Source of the DNA: Bryum argenteum
Lineage: Eukaryota > Streptophyta > Bryopsida > Bryales > Bryaceae
Reading direction: 5' to 3'
Assembly (NCBI GenBank): GCA_037043015.1
Contig: CM073326.1
Span: 7,076,345 to 7,140,344, forward strand
DNA: 64,000 bases
The notes below the pieces were generated by a model. It did not search any database and was not told the DNA's origin. It worked only from the letters and a program-made list of their open reading frames with translations. A program made the position numbers and the translations under genes. Positions 48,499 to 60,763 of this stretch are shown here, piece by piece (position 1 is the first letter of the stretch; each line of letters starts with the position of its first letter).

Positions 48499-50740
48499 AT
48501 ATAACACATCCTCGCTTAGTCTCGTGGCAAGTCATCAATTTGTAGTGAGTATAATTTGAGATGGTAGAGTACTGCTAGCAAGAATAACAACTGCATCGGC
48601 ATAATCTCAACATGATCATTGCCCTCGCCGGCGAGCAAGTGTGTACCAGCTTAGCAAGTGTACAGGCGGGTATAAATACGGTGGGTAACCTCTCTCCAGG
48701 TGCCGGACGGGCCAGTTGCGTCGGGTCCATGTTTCCCCGCCCAACTACTCGGTTTCTGCAAACTCTCAGTGCGAGGTCTACTTCAGCTACAGATTCCTCC
48801 GATCATTCTCCGATCATCCTCCAATGATTCTCGGATTCTTCTCCAATCGTTCTTAGGGTTGCCCCTCTCGAAATTCTTGCCATTCTTTAATAGTCAACCT
48901 TACAGTCATCGTACGATCTACAATAACTATGACATTGTGAGCCACTTGTGCTACTGTTTCTATTCTCCGAAACTGAAGCGTTGCAGACTTCTTGAATCTT
49001 GACATATATAATAATGATCAAGATGTGTGTAGGCTGTAGAGTCGGTTTCAATCAATTAATACATTCATTGGTTAAAAATGAACAATTGTAAAGTCCTGGA
49101 ATATGGTATCCAGGAAACATCTTTCTGGGTCATGAAATATGGTAACCGTGATTGCAGGAATTTTATTTCATATTTTAGGGTTAAGCTCCTTTGGCAACAA
49201 TGCATTTTTGGGTCCACCCTTTCCAAAAGAGTTAGGAATGCTAAGACTCTTTGGGCTACCCCGAGAGGCTCGATTTTGTGAATTGTTTGAATTGTGAGGA
49301 ATGCCCTTTACTTTTCCAGTGAAACTTTGGTTGAAAAAATTGATCTTGAGGTGATTTGGAGAGGGAAGAGACCCTCCTTAGGTTAATTTTTGAAGGAATG
49401 GGTGTAGGGATCACTGGAATAGAGAAGCAGCGCTTAGGCGCATAAAAAGTGCGAATCGGCTGGATAGTTCCGTAGTCATGGAGCCACCAGGTCGCTAGTG
49501 CATGGAGGAAGGTGGCCGAGAGCCGGATAGGCGGAGGAGCGCACGACATCGGCATAAATTGGAGAAGATCGGGGGCATAGGAGCATCGGTAGCAGCGACA
49601 GTGAGTTTTCGGCTTTGCTCGGATGTAGCGGTAGCGCTGAGGCTTGACCTGACTAAGCTGATGCCTATGACCGCCCTCCAAGAGTCAGCATGGAGATACA
49701 GCAGTGGGACTGCCACTTTGCAAAAAGTAGTGAAGCTTAAAAGTATAACTACAAAAAAATTCGCTACTTTCGTTCAATTGAGAGAAATTATATTCCTCAT
49801 TTTCATGATCGATAGATTAAAGACATGAATGGCAGCCGATCAAACTCAGTGAATATATAAAACAAGCTCAGTGATGGATGTAAATCAGCGTGGATTGGGT
49901 GAGCAATCGGAACTTGTCTGTATCGAGGCTGTGGGAATTCTCATTACGATTCTAGTTCGCAAGGAAGGAACCTCGCGCACAAGCAATCTGAAACTCAAAT
50001 CAAATATTTAAATTAGGCAATAGTAAACTCTCATCACATGAAATAGCTTGCTGAAATTTGTACTCGGCTTAAAGGTTGAATACCGATGATTGATTGATGA
50101 AGATTGGATCCCGATTATCTTGATCAATTCGATCATTGATTAATTGGCCTGCGGTTATGTCCAGCAATGGTCATGCAGGCAGCGTGGATTGTAGAGTCCT
50201 GGAGCTTCCCGGAGTGCCAGGAAAGTTTTCAAATTCACAAAGGACTTTGGATCATGATCTACTGAAGATCATTTCAGGATTGTTTCATTTTTGAAACGGC
50301 TCAGTCTTTGAAACCAGAAGCATGTCGAAAATGAGGAAGCCATTCGGAAAGAGAAATCTTGCTAAAGCTTGACTTGGGCGAGAGAAACTTTCTGAAACGT
50401 CTGCGAAGTTCTCGGCAAGAGATTACAGAGAGTGTGTTTTCCTTGCACCGACTATTTAGCTTCTCTATCTACATGTGAGCTGTACAATTAAGAGTAGTTC
50501 ATTTTCCTTATTCACTTCATACTCTAGAATCTAGCATCTTTCCTTCTTTTCAAAGTGCAATGTTGTATTCCCAACTGTACAAATTTGTGCGTAAATGCCA
50601 CTTTGACGGATTTGGAATTGGAGTAAGGGTCGCTCATGACCTCGACAATGTGCAATGGGTGTCAACTACGTCTAGCCAAGAGTAACAAACTCGATTGTAT
50701 GTTAACTCTATACGATCGTGCCTCTTCATAGTTTCAAAAC
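48499..50740. other. intergenic, no gene seen
   Basis: It includes a 141-codon minus-strand frame (49256-49681) with no domain or splice context; I do not call it. No terminal-repeat elements were found. Confidence 0.4.
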
Positions 50741-50749
50741 AACATTTTG

Positions 50750-50960
50750 AATGAAGAGATGAAACTTCGAATCTTGAGCCATAATTACTTCTTTGTCCAT
50801 TTTCAACAAAATTGCTTTAGTTGGATTATAGGTCATGTATAATTTGTGTGATAAAAATTGCAAACCCATACAAGGTATAATTTCGAAGTTATGGCATGCA
50901 TTTTAGTGAAGGCAACTATTGATTTAGGGATTTCATACATGGTGCATGTTATACATTTGC
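50750..50960 (-). mobile_element. reverse-oriented fragment of the piggyBac-like family
   Basis: On the minus strand it parallels 20755-20960 of the 971-bp element, with shared ATGGCATG, TTTTAGTGAAGGCA and a TTATGTGATAAAAA-like block. The same portion recurs at about 25575-25760. Ends are missing. Confidence 0.5.
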
Positions 50961-51318
50961 ATGCCAGCCATGTAACTTCTTTTGCACATGTATCATCTTA
51001 ACTTAACTACAATCAAGGAGACCATGAGGCTCAAAATTCATTGATTGGTTAGTGTTCAATTATGTAAACAGAAAGGAGGAAAAAAGAGAGGGTGAGAGAG
51101 AGAATAATGAGAATGTATATTAGAAATTGAGGTTAAACTTCTCCCGGTCCAAATCCACTTTACACTACAAGGAAGACCAAGCCACTCAGAAATCTACTTT
51201 TGATTTATCATGGTCACGGCTCTTGGCCCGAAGAGCCATGACCATGAAAAAGATTTAAATTTTCTTGGTCAAAGGTCTTGGTTCATAGTGCAAAGGGACC
51301 CTAAGGCGTCTAGCATTC
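50961..51318. other. intergenic with a short hairpin
   Basis: TGGTCACGGCTCTTGG and CCGAAGAGCCATGACCA at about 51210-51243 form a short, nearly loop-free hairpin. No gene is seen. Confidence 0.45.
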
Positions 51319-51321
51319 CTA

Positions 51322-51871
51322 GGGGCACTTCACACTATGGCCGAATGTCGAGAGGCCGTCGATTTTAGCCAATGAAATTGCAGGATACCCTAGTTACGGC
51401 CTCTCGAGCCTTCACACTAGAAGCCAAAGTCCACCGGCCATCACTCTCCAAATGGCCTACGTGGCAGCACTTTTTGACCAAGGCGACGGCCTCTCGATGT
51501 TTGTTTGGGTCGTGCATTTTGCAAGACCCAAACTATGGTCGAGAGGCCGTCACATTTTTTTCATAAAAAATTCAAAAAATGACAAGATCCTGGCTGTGAG
51601 ATAAAAATGATGCCTTGGACAAGGAATAAAGTGATATGGGTTTGGACTTTGGGCTTGGCCTTTGGAGGCTTCATATAACGGCCGTTCAAGTTGAGAGGCC
51701 ATGGGAGTTCATGGCCAAAGCTTTGGACTTTGGGCTTGGCCTTTGGAGGCTTCACACTATGCCCAGCCAAAGGCTCCAATTACAATATTTTATTGGTTAT
51801 TTTCAGTAAATTCCTTTGGACTCTCAATTCCACGGCCTCTCGACTTGGACGGCCATAGTGTGAAGCGCCCC
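51322..51871. mobile_element. Harbinger-type MITE A, 550 bp
   Basis: The terminal repeats GGGGCACTTCACACTATGG and, reversed, GGGGCGCTTCACACTATGG pair with one mismatch. The right side is followed by TTA and the left is preceded by CTA, an imperfect TTA duplication. The interior has ACGGCCTCTCGA-type blocks in both orientations and a direct repeat TTTGGGCTTGGCCTTTGGAG at about 51651 and 51731. Non-coding. Confidence 0.7.
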
Positions 51872-51874
51872 TTA

Positions 51875-52376
51875 GGGCCGATTTACACCTAGGAGACGGG
51901 CCAATTCAGCCCGTTTGAGGGCTGAAATCCTCACTCGTGATTGGCCGAAAAACAAAAATTAGGCCCAACCCCCTTACACCTAAAGGCCGGGCCAATTTGG
52001 TGGCAGAATTTTTAATCAAGAAATGCAAGTTCTGACATGGCCCGAGCTCGGTGAATTGGGTGCACCGAGAATGGAAGGCCAATTCTTGGCCTCCGGGCCA
52101 ATGTCAGATTTGTCTAAAAAAACCTATTTTTCAAAAAAACAATTTTTTTCACCAAATCAAATCCGTCCGTCTTTTGAGAAGTGCTGAATTTTTTTGGACT
52201 TTATTGAATTGGCCCGGCTTCTTGGCCCGAAGGCCATTTACATATGGGAAAATCGGCCCCCATTCTAATCATATTATAATGAGGACTTGAGGCCGGCCCC
52301 AACCCAAAAACGGGCTGAAATTTCAAGCAATTGGCCCCAAGAAAACTTGGCCCGGCCCCTAGGTGTAAATCGGCCC
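51875..52376. mobile_element. PIF/Harbinger MITE B, perfect ends
   Basis: A 502-bp element with perfect 19-bp terminal repeats (GGGCCGATTTACACCTAGG). TTA flanks both sides (51872-51874, 52377-52379). It abuts MITE A, and the TTA between them serves as the right target of one and the left target of the other. Interior blocks of GGCCCG and GGCCAATT repeat in both orientations. No coding capacity. Confidence 0.85.
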
Positions 52377-52379
52377 TTA

Positions 52380-52783
52380 TATCACCACAATAAAAGATGC
52401 CCACCCTAACCCTATTTTGGATTATACCCAAAATATGCAATGGGACATGAAAGATCCAGCATTCTATCGGGGTGATATTAGAGAGGTCAAGGTAGAATGT
52501 AAGAAATCGCCGTGAATCGATCGACCCACTCGGATCAGCATCACTCACCTCCCTTGCACATCGTTGACTTTGAGCAATCCTCAGATAAAATCGTTGATAT
52601 GCTCTTGAAGGCAAAGAATGAGTCTTCACCTCCTCTATCAACGTTGCCACAATTGGGTCGAAAACCACAACAGGGTCTGGCTGTAATGGGATCGAACAAT
52701 CGCAAGTAATGGTGCCAACAGCATGAGGAGGAAAGCACCAGCTCTTGCAAAAACAGAAGTCCCCGGCACCTCTTGACACCAAA
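52380..52783. other. probable promoter/5' leader of the transporter gene
   Basis: This lies between MITE B and the first likely coding exon of the transporter. No domain-bearing frame is visible. The MITE therefore ends about 400 bases upstream of the start. Confidence 0.4.
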
Positions 52784-55700
52784 ATGATGGGTACCCACGC
52801 ATACTCAATTTCATATTTTTCGAAACCATTTTTTCAGAGTTTCGATAATCGCAATTGACTCTTGTATTGCAATCCGTGTTCCAGATTTTAGGGTTTTGAG
52901 CCTCGTTTTAACCCTTGCATGGAATTTGTATTTCAAGTTTGAGAATCTGTCGTTTTCAAGAATTTTAGGCCATTAGTGCTGGTTTAAGTAGAGTGCTTTC
53001 GTGCTTGTTACTTTTAATGAGCTGAAACATTCGACTTCGGGCGCATGAAAACATGGTGTAACATTGAATGAAGAGGCATGGTCGGTGGTTGCATATGTAA
53101 AAACTCTAGTTTAGATGATTAGGTTGTGGAGTTCATGTTTGAGTGGAGTGTGCAATTTTGTTGTTTTGTGATGCAGAGGAACCGGCTCTGTTGAAGGCTC
53201 AAGACCCGGAAGTGTCGGAGGAAGTGGGGTTATTGGAGGGAACGCGGACTGTACCGCAGTTTGTGCGAGAAGGGAGTGATGAAAGAAAGCAGTCAGGATC
53301 AGGATGGCGCTTGTTCGGAGTGGAGATGTCGCCAGACACCATCGCCATTGCCATGGTGTATTTCGTGCAGGGTATTCTGGGCTTGGCTCGTCTTGCTGTC
53401 AGCTATTTCCTCAAAGATGACCTCCATCTCGACCCCGCCGAGGTAAAGAGCCTGCTGCTCTTTACATTATCCCGTTGACCGATTCATGTCCCTGCTCAGT
53501 CGATGGAAGATAATAACGGCACAATTGTTACTATCGAAAATCAATCCTGTTCTGGCATTTTCTCTCCTGAATCTTAAGCTAACGGTGAATGCACATACAA
53601 GGAAACGTATTCAAATTTGTTACAGGAGAACGACTAGAGCTGTGATCACAGTCTGATTTGCTTGCCATCTACGAAATGGAGCTCAATGCCCTCTCATGAG
53701 GACTCTGAAAGTAATGCCTATCGGTGATATTTTGCTTCGATTTGTATGTTCTCATTTTGAGGTTTGATATGTTGGGGTGCAGGCAGCGCTGTTGGCAGGG
53801 TTATCCGCGCTTCCCTGGCTCATCAAGCCACTCTATGGATTCATCAGGTAACAGTTTCAGAACTTTGATTTACTGAAACTTGTGTAAGTTAAAGCAGCCA
53901 TTGAAGGATCCCTCAAGTGGTGAACTGCTGCATATATTGTTTATTTACAGAAGGAAGGACAGAGTTTAGTAAGTAAATAAGTGATCAGGAATCTACAACG
54001 ACAAGCAATTTGTGGCTCAGCAAGTACTTTGTAGGGACATCGGTGAATTAAGCTCATAAGTGCTGTCAAGAACATGTATTGCATTCCCTAGCTGCTTTTC
54101 TAAGGTATATATAGGTGCTGTCGAGCACAGCATGCATCGTACTCCGTAACCAAGACTTTCTTTTCCACTGAATATTGCTTCCTAGAACCAATTCATTATT
54201 TCTGTAAAGAGTACATAGGGGATGTCAACAACAATCTGCATTGTACTCTGAAACCAAGACCTCCGTAGTGCAATGACACATGAAACATTGAGCTGTTCCA
54301 CGTTTAATCGGTAGGTCGGAGAAGGGATGCTTGTTTCTTCGTATTTGCTGAAGTGAGGAGTTGGATGCAGCGATGGAGTGCCTCTGTTCGGGTACCGAAG
54401 ACGGTCGTATTTGGTGCTCTGTGGCATGCTGGGGGCAGCGGCGTGGTTCGCATTGGCCACGATTGTGAACAACAAGTATGCTGCTGTCTCTGCAATTCTT
54501 CTCAGCTCTCTATCAGTTGCCTTCTCTGATGTTGTAAGTATTCATGAGCTGCACACCACCGTCCATGGCTGACCACCAGCCCTCGTTGGTTCCTCCGCTT
54601 GATACTACTCCCCTCATCACATCGTTCTTTCTTTAGCTGAACTTCTCTACTTGCGAGAGCCTGTGGAGGATCATTTTATAGTTAAGAGTGTTTTTTGTTT
54701 CAGGTGGTGGACTCGATGGTAGTAGAAAGAGCTCGAGGCGAGTCTCAAGCAACATCTGGCTCCCTTCAATCACTTTGCTGGGGCTCCGCTTCAACTGGAG
54801 CCATTGTTAGTGCTTACTTCAGTGGCTACTTTGTTGCGAATTATGGTGTCAGGTACTTGTTCTTCATCATATTCCGTGGTTACTTGATCTGAAATCTAGA
54901 AATGAGTTGGGAGTTCATTGAATCACTTTACAGCAACCCGACTTATTATTCGAGAGGTTCCAAATCCTCAAACTCGAAAGAGTAAATCTGTTGGCTTACT
55001 ATAGTTCCTATCACAATTGGAAAGTACTATTCTTCACTGACGCTTTCGCATTGACTCATTTGAATCCTATAGATAGGAAAGTAAGTTCAAGATACATATT
55101 GACGTCAGTGCAGACCAGTTCGCATTGAAAGTCTTGTAGCAGCAGGAAAGTGGATCGGTTTCTAGAAGCTACTAGGTTTTTCTATATTGGATATCATATG
55201 GTTGTAAAGTTTGAAGCTTAGTATGCAAGGGGTTACCTGATAGAATCATTTTTTTTTTGCAGGTTTGTGTTTGCCTTGACAGCAATATTACCATTGATAA
55301 CATCACTAGTAGCAGGACTTGTGAAAGAAGAACGCCGGGGTGCTGCTACTGCTGCACCAACTGGACTAGTACCACGAGATCCCGAAGCAGCAGCAGTTGA
55401 TTCGCCTCAAGAGCAACGACATGGTTTCTTCGAAATCTCCAAGTCTCAATTGAGCTGTCTGTGGGCCACTGTTCGCGAACCCAACATCTTCATGCCCACA
55501 CTCTTCATCTTCCTTTGGCAGGCTACTCCAACTTCTGATACAGCAATGTTCTTTTTCACGTACAGCACTCATACCCTTGCAAAGCTTATAATCAATTAGT
55601 TGGTATCGAAGCTGTCATTGTGTAATATAGAATGGAGTTGTTATTATGTGATGCAGGACCAACCATCTTGGATTTGGAGCCGAGTTTATGGGCCGAGTGA

Positions 55701-57228
55701 GGCTTGTGACAGCAATTGCGTCGCTGGCCGGTGTGGGTGTTTATAACGCATACTTAAAGCATGTGTCACTGAAGAAGATTTTTTTCTGGAGTACCATAAT
55801 CGGTGTAGTCTTAGGCTTGACTCAGGTCCGACTCTAAACTCTCTCTCTCTCTCTCTTTTGCGAGTTAGTTGATACCAGTGTACTTACTTTGATTAGCTTC
55901 TTCTTCTTTATTATGCAGCTGCTCCTCGTCACTGGGTTGAACAGGAAAATGGGAATCGGCGACCAATGGTTCACACTTGGCGACACCCTCGTGTTGACAG
56001 TATTGGGACAGGTATGTTCCCATTAGAGCTTTCAAAACTTTCAAAACCCTAACCACTGAAGGTATAGTGCTCTCAAATGAAGCACTCTAGGTTTTCAAAG
56101 TAGGGCACCATTTTAGAAACACCTACCAATTGAGCTTCAAGAATAGCAAATTGTAGAAGAGTCCAAAACTGATGATTCCACTTGCCTTCCATTTACTTTC
56201 CTTATGCACAATATTTCATCATTTGCGCTACTCAAGGTAAAATGCTCTAAAATAGAGCAGTGTAGAGAGCAGTGTAGGCTTCTTCACCCATAGGAACATA
56301 AGTAGAAGCCCTAAACCTTAAACTCTAAATCCTCAAATTCTAAACCCTAAACCCATTTTAGAATCACCCACAAGTGGAGCTTCAGTAATTCATAGGAAAT
56401 TGTGAAAGAGTGCAAAATTGATGATTCCATTTGCTCTATCCTTCCGCTTACCTTCCCCATGCACGAAGATTACTTATATTGTTGGATTCACTGCAGATTC
56501 CCCATTATTGAGCATTTTACTTTACTGTATTATCAACGATTGATTGCAGGTATCATTCATGCCGATTCTGGTGCTAGCAGCAAGGCTATGTCCACCAGGA
56601 GTGGAAGCTACGCTGTTCGCAACGTTGATGTCGATATCAAACGGGGCGAACGTGACCGGAGGCTTTTTAGGAGCAGGATTGACGAAGCTGTTGGGAGTGA
56701 CGAGCCAGAACTTCGAGCATTTGGCGTTACTGCTGGTGATCTGCAACTTATCCTCGCTCCTGCCGTTGCCGTTCTTAGGCCTTCTGCCGTCCGAAAGTGA
56801 CATGGATGCGGCCGTGGAGAAGGCAGAAAAAGCTCTTTTAGGTACTCAACTTGAATCAAAGCGAGAATGATGATTGCACTGCACTGACTGTTTTGATTAC
56901 TTACTTACAATCCACCTTCCTCTTGAATAATTGATAAACCCTAAGTTTCAATTTGTGTTTTGGGGAGAGAGGAGAGTATTCTATCTTTTGTTGTTGGATC
57001 ATTTTAAGCTTTTGGATTGGGAGTTTAGTGGTGTTTTTATATTTTGGGTTTTGGTATGATTGTGTTTTGGGATGGTTTTTGTTGTTGTTTCTTTGTGTGT
57101 TTTCAGATCAGAGGGAACCTAGCTCTCCAATTGCTTTACAGGAATTTCCTGCTTCGTCGTCTACCTCGGAGGCCCTCGTTTCATTAGGAGAGAATTTCAG
57201 AGTTAAAAGGAAAGCAAAGTCCTTTTGA
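52784..57228 (+). CDS. Folate/biopterin transporter (BT1/FBT family)
   Basis: A multi-spanning membrane transporter of the FBT family, plant branch, many members of which are plastid or endomembrane folate/pterin carriers. Exons: 53177-53442, 53783-53847, 54371-54533, 54704-54852, 55263-55559, 55657-55825, 55919-56011, 56550-56841 and 57107-57228, all phase-matched. A tiny first exon, 52784-52790, joined at a phase-1 site is my best guess; the in-frame ATG at 53143 is the alternative. Family features: [61 protein letters not shown] and [14 protein letters not shown]. About 540 residues in 12 or so helices. If the last intron is kept, translation ends at 56870 instead, changing the cytosolic tail. 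No clear transit peptide is seen. Confidence 0.85.
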
Positions 57229-57790
57229 TAGATCGATCTTCGGTTCAGGCCATTTTTTGTGGTTCATAATAAAAGTAGAATCTTCCTCGTGGTTTTTTTT
57301 TTTGTGTTTTTATTGAATTATGGCCTGCTTGATACTTTTTTGGGCTGGTTTTTATGTGCGTGCTTTTATTTCTAGGCTCAGCTCTGAAGAGTTTTGGAGG
57401 CTTAAAACCATCTCTTGTGATCCTTTTTGGAAATTAGTGTGTAAAGTATTTTTGAGCATTGATTTGAGAAGTTTAATTGCAGGCTTGGGTTTGAACTATC
57501 AGACTAGCCTAGATACCCTTTTTCAAAGAGTTGGACCACAACGTCTAACCCTTTGCCCACTTAAAAGGTCTATACTCTTCGTTAAGCTCTGAGGTTGCGT
57601 ATTCCGCTCATTTCGAGCTTGATTGTTTTCCAGAATTGGCTCGCTTTGCCGATTATTTTTACTGCTGATAGTTGCAGGGTATTCACGGATCCAGAAGTTC
57701 AACAGTCGTTTATAATCATCGTTCATTCCATCATTTAATTGTATACTGTATATTAGACCGTATATTTTCGGAATACTTAGCCTCAAAGCT
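57229..57790. other. 3' flank of transporter gene, no gene seen
   Basis: T-rich sequence without a supported gene. Confidence 0.4.
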
Positions 57791-57797
57791 TAACACG

Positions 57798-57887
57798 AGA
57801 GAGCGGTCAGGGTCTGCTGATTCTGTAGACCAGCTCGCCCTATGGGCTCGCTAGTCTGCAGAATCAGCAGATCCCTGACCGCTCTCT
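57798..57887. other. near-perfect 43-bp-arm hairpin
   Basis: The arm from 57798 (AGAGAGCGGTCAGGG) pairs with the arm ending at 57887 (CCCTGACCGCTCTCT), with one bulged base and about five mismatches or wobbles over 43 bases and a loop of three to four bases. It stands alone in unstructured AT-rich DNA. Options are a small-RNA precursor or a short palindromic element. The short loop is unusual for a plant miRNA. Confidence 0.6.
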
Positions 57888-59095
57888 AGTACGAAGCAAC
57901 CAACCCCACCCTATGGCCATTTGCATCAAGTATCACTAGTGCAAAAGATGGTTTAGTATACTGAATGGGTACATGTGATCTTGAGGGTGGTGTATCCACT
58001 CCTATAGTAACCGCATGAGTGTAGTGGCCCTTGCATGAGTATACCAGCCCCCTTGTCTCCCTTTATTAGGTGTTTTATACTCACTACCTTTACGTCTCTT
58101 GTGGAAATTGTAGTGTGTGTGTTTGACTTAGAAAATTCACGAGAGTTGGTTCTTTTGTCCGAATGAGGGAATTTACACATATTCCTAGCAACACCAAGAA
58201 ACCTTGCAGCAGGCTAATCTTTCCAATATCTTGTTTAATATTCATTTGATTTTTTGAGTGCAAGGTCATTTGTTTAGTTTCACGAAGTCTTCACATAGTC
58301 AATAGTATTGGAGAAGGAAACAACCAATAAATAGAGGGTAGTATTGGATTAGGAAAAACCAATAGACAGAGGGTATATGACTATATTGCCCTCAATCATC
58401 ATGCATGAGGTGTGAATCTTATGAGCATTTGGGAAAATGATAAGACAAAATAAAACCTTATACAAAGAGCTCAACAAGGCCCTCCAAGTAAAATGTGGTG
58501 AGCTCCTTGGATATTATGCAAGAAGCTCATGCTGATTTGACAACTTTCATTTCTAAAACAATAGTGCTCAAACCAAAAAAATTCTTGATCACACAAAAAT
58601 ATACTGATACAAAACTTATGTAAATGATGCCTTGCATTCATTGTGTCACCAATTTGGTGAACGAGATATTCACCAATTAGGTGAACAAGATATTTTCCAC
58701 ACAGCCACGGCAACAACCTCGTGACTTCCGCCGCAACAACCATCTTGGTTGCCTCGATAATGACGACGAGCGCGGCCATTTCCGCACAATCGCGACCGCG
58801 CGGTCCCAACTACGTGAATAATCGTATTTGCCAATTCAATTATCTACACAATCTATCTACTACTACAGGACTACTCCAATTTCAGAGGCTGAATCACCAA
58901 ACAAATTCAACCTCCCTAATTCAAATTCGAATACTCGGAGGCACCAGCCAGTTTCGGCGGAGTTTCCAAGAAATCCTGCATCGAACCACCATCGACTCTC
59001 CGAATCCGCATAGGAAACTGCATACTCACGATTTCGGGGGAGATTCCAAAAATGAGAGAATTTTCAAAAAAAGACCTGGTGATCCTGGTTCGGAG
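57888..59095. other. intergenic; GC-rich patch 58690-59095
   Basis: The left part is AT-rich with a direct repeat (AATAGACAGAGGGTA-type at 58330 and 58365). The right part is GC-richer with a 136-codon plus-strand frame (58721-59131) that overlaps the 3' end of the kinase gene and has no domain. It may be 3' untranslated or decayed sequence. Confidence 0.4.
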
Positions 59096-59099
59096 CCTG

Positions 59100-59741
59100 T
59101 TAGCTGGATGGAGGAGGGCAATTGGAGATGAGCCCGTGCTCCAGCAAGTAATTGATTATGGTTTCCGCCATGCGCTCCGGCGTGACGCTCTCGCCATCGC
59201 CGTCGGTAGCCTCCAGGGTGACCTCGGGATGCTCACTAGCTTCATAGGGGTCATCGATCCCGGTGAATCCCTTGATAACTCCGGCTCTAGCGAGCTTGTA
59301 CAGGCCCTTGCAATCGCGAGCCTCGCAGACCGAGAGGGGCACTTTCATGTAGACTTCGACGAATTCGCCGGCGCGCACGAGGGAGCGCGCGAACGCCCGG
59401 TCGCGAAGGTAGGGCGAGATGCAGCTGACGATGCTGACGAGCCCCGCGTCCGCGAACAGCTTGGCCACTTCCCCGACGCGGCGGATATTCTCCGTCCGGT
59501 CCTGGAGCGCGAACCCCAGGTCGCTGCACAGGCCGTGACGCACATTGTCGCCGTCCAGGATGTAAGAGAGTTTGCCCATGCGCGAAAGCGCGTGGTCAAG
59601 CGCGCACGCTACTGTTGATTTGCCGCTCCCGCTCAACCCTGTCAGCCACACCACGCATCCCTGCTGGTTCAGGAGACGCTGCCGCGACGCCCGCGTCACG
59701 CACCCTTGCTGCCACACTATGTTGCTGCACGCGGGAGCCAT
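59100..59741 (-). CDS. APK: Adenylyl-sulfate (APS) kinase, intronless
   Basis: Phosphorylates APS to PAPS, the sulfate donor for sulfotransferases. The 213-residue single-exon frame starts at MAPACSNIVWQQG; NIVWQQ is typical of plant APS kinases just before the domain. Motifs: GLSGSGKST (P-loop), DGDNVRHGLCSDLGF (APS-binding), ENIRRVGEVAKLFADAGLV, ISPYLRDR and the lid segment DCKGLYKLARAGVIKGFTGI. The domain looks complete. The frame stays open 13 codons upstream into a minisatellite; I prefer the internal ATG. There is no transit peptide, so the product should be cytosolic. Plant relatives usually have introns. The lack of introns and strong GC bias against AT-rich neighbours suggest a retrocopy or intron-poor lineage. 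Confidence 0.9.
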   Translation of the reverse strand: MAPACSNIVWQQGCVTRASRQRLLNQQGCVVWLTGLSGSGKSTVACALDHALSRMGKLSYILDGDNVRHGLCSDLGFALQDRTENIRRVGEVAKLFADAGLVSIVSCISPYLRDRAFARSLVRAGEFVEVYMKVPLSVCEARDCKGLYKLARAGVIKGFTGIDDPYEASEHPEVTLEATDGDGESVTPERMAETIINYLLEHGLISNCPPPSS

Positions 59742-59747
59742 GGCTCT

Positions 59748-59945
59748 CAACCCACGCCAAGGACCCTTCCGAACCCGCACTCCCTACCACGACCCTCCAA
59801 TCCCTGCGTCAAAGACCCTTCCGAACCCGCACTCCCTACCAGGACCCTTCAATCCCTGCGCCAAGGACCTTTCCGAACCCGCACTCCCTACCAGAACCCT
59901 TCAATCCCTGCGCCAAGGACCCTTCAGAACCCGCAATCCCTACTA
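59748..59945. repeat. 52-bp minisatellite, about 3.5 units
   Basis: Units of 52 bp start CGCACTCCCTACCA and end CTTCCGAACC. Each differs at a few bases. The array begins seven bases upstream of the chosen APS kinase ATG, so it occupies that gene's leader or promoter. The unit length is not a multiple of three. Confidence 0.88.
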
Positions 59946-60760
59946 GGAGCCTGTTAGGATGTTTCGGACTCGCAATTCCTGCTAGAGCGCTTCCGAGGCC
60001 GCGATCCTTGGCCTGATCGATCCTTGGCCTTGGTCGATTCCTGGCGAGGGTCAAGAGGGTGTGTGCATAGCTGTGTGGGAAAAGTGGGGGCGGGAGTTTC
60101 TAGGGTAGTGTAGGCGGAGGTGGAGAGTGACGAGGAATGGCGGAAAAGCGCGAGTGACTGGCGTCACCGACTTGGGTTGGGTTGGGGGTTGTTGGGTGTT
60201 GGTAGTGCAGATAAGGAACATTCTTGTGCAAGCGATTCCTTCTTTCACCTTTTGCGATTGATTCCGTGCCTGCTGTTCGTGTGCCATGCTCACGCGTCTA
60301 TTGCAGACATAGACCGTGCTTTCTGGAAGGTTGAATATGCTTGAGAATTGCATTCCTAGTATTCTGAAAACGTGTTTCTAACCCCTAGGAGCATGGCCAC
60401 ACATACAGTATAACCACTTCAGGGCATCACCACCCATCCTAGAAAAGGGAGGGTGGATCATCCTCACAATAAGTTGAGTTGGTTTGCAAGCCGGGTGTCC
60501 CACTCATGACTTGTATACATGGTGATAAAACAAGGAAAAAACAAAAGCAAGATGAATCTCATTGGCACCTCGGAAATCGGAGACGAATATGGAGTTTGTC
60601 CTTTGTTTGTCCTTTGTCCTTTAGTGGGCTCCTTTTTTGTTTTGGGGTTGGAGCTCCGCCCCTCAAAATGACCCCAATTTTGCAGGCCAACCTCAACTTC
60701 TAACCCCAAAACAAGTTGAGTTCATCCGTTTTTCAGGATGGGTGGGAATGCTCTTAGGCA
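59946..60760. other. upstream of APS kinase, no gene seen
   Basis: GC-rich to about 60200, then mixed. CCTTTGTCCTTT-type short repeats occur near 60600-60625. Open frames have no domain. Confidence 0.4.
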
Positions 60761-60763
60761 TCA

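Noticed and set aside
49256..49681. 141-codon minus-strand open frame
   Set aside because: No domain, no splice context and a composition rich in His, Tyr and Pro without pattern; probably chance.
59052..60016. Large plus-strand frames across the APS kinase and its minisatellite
   Set aside because: They are antisense to a clear APS kinase and arise from GC-rich codons and a repeat.
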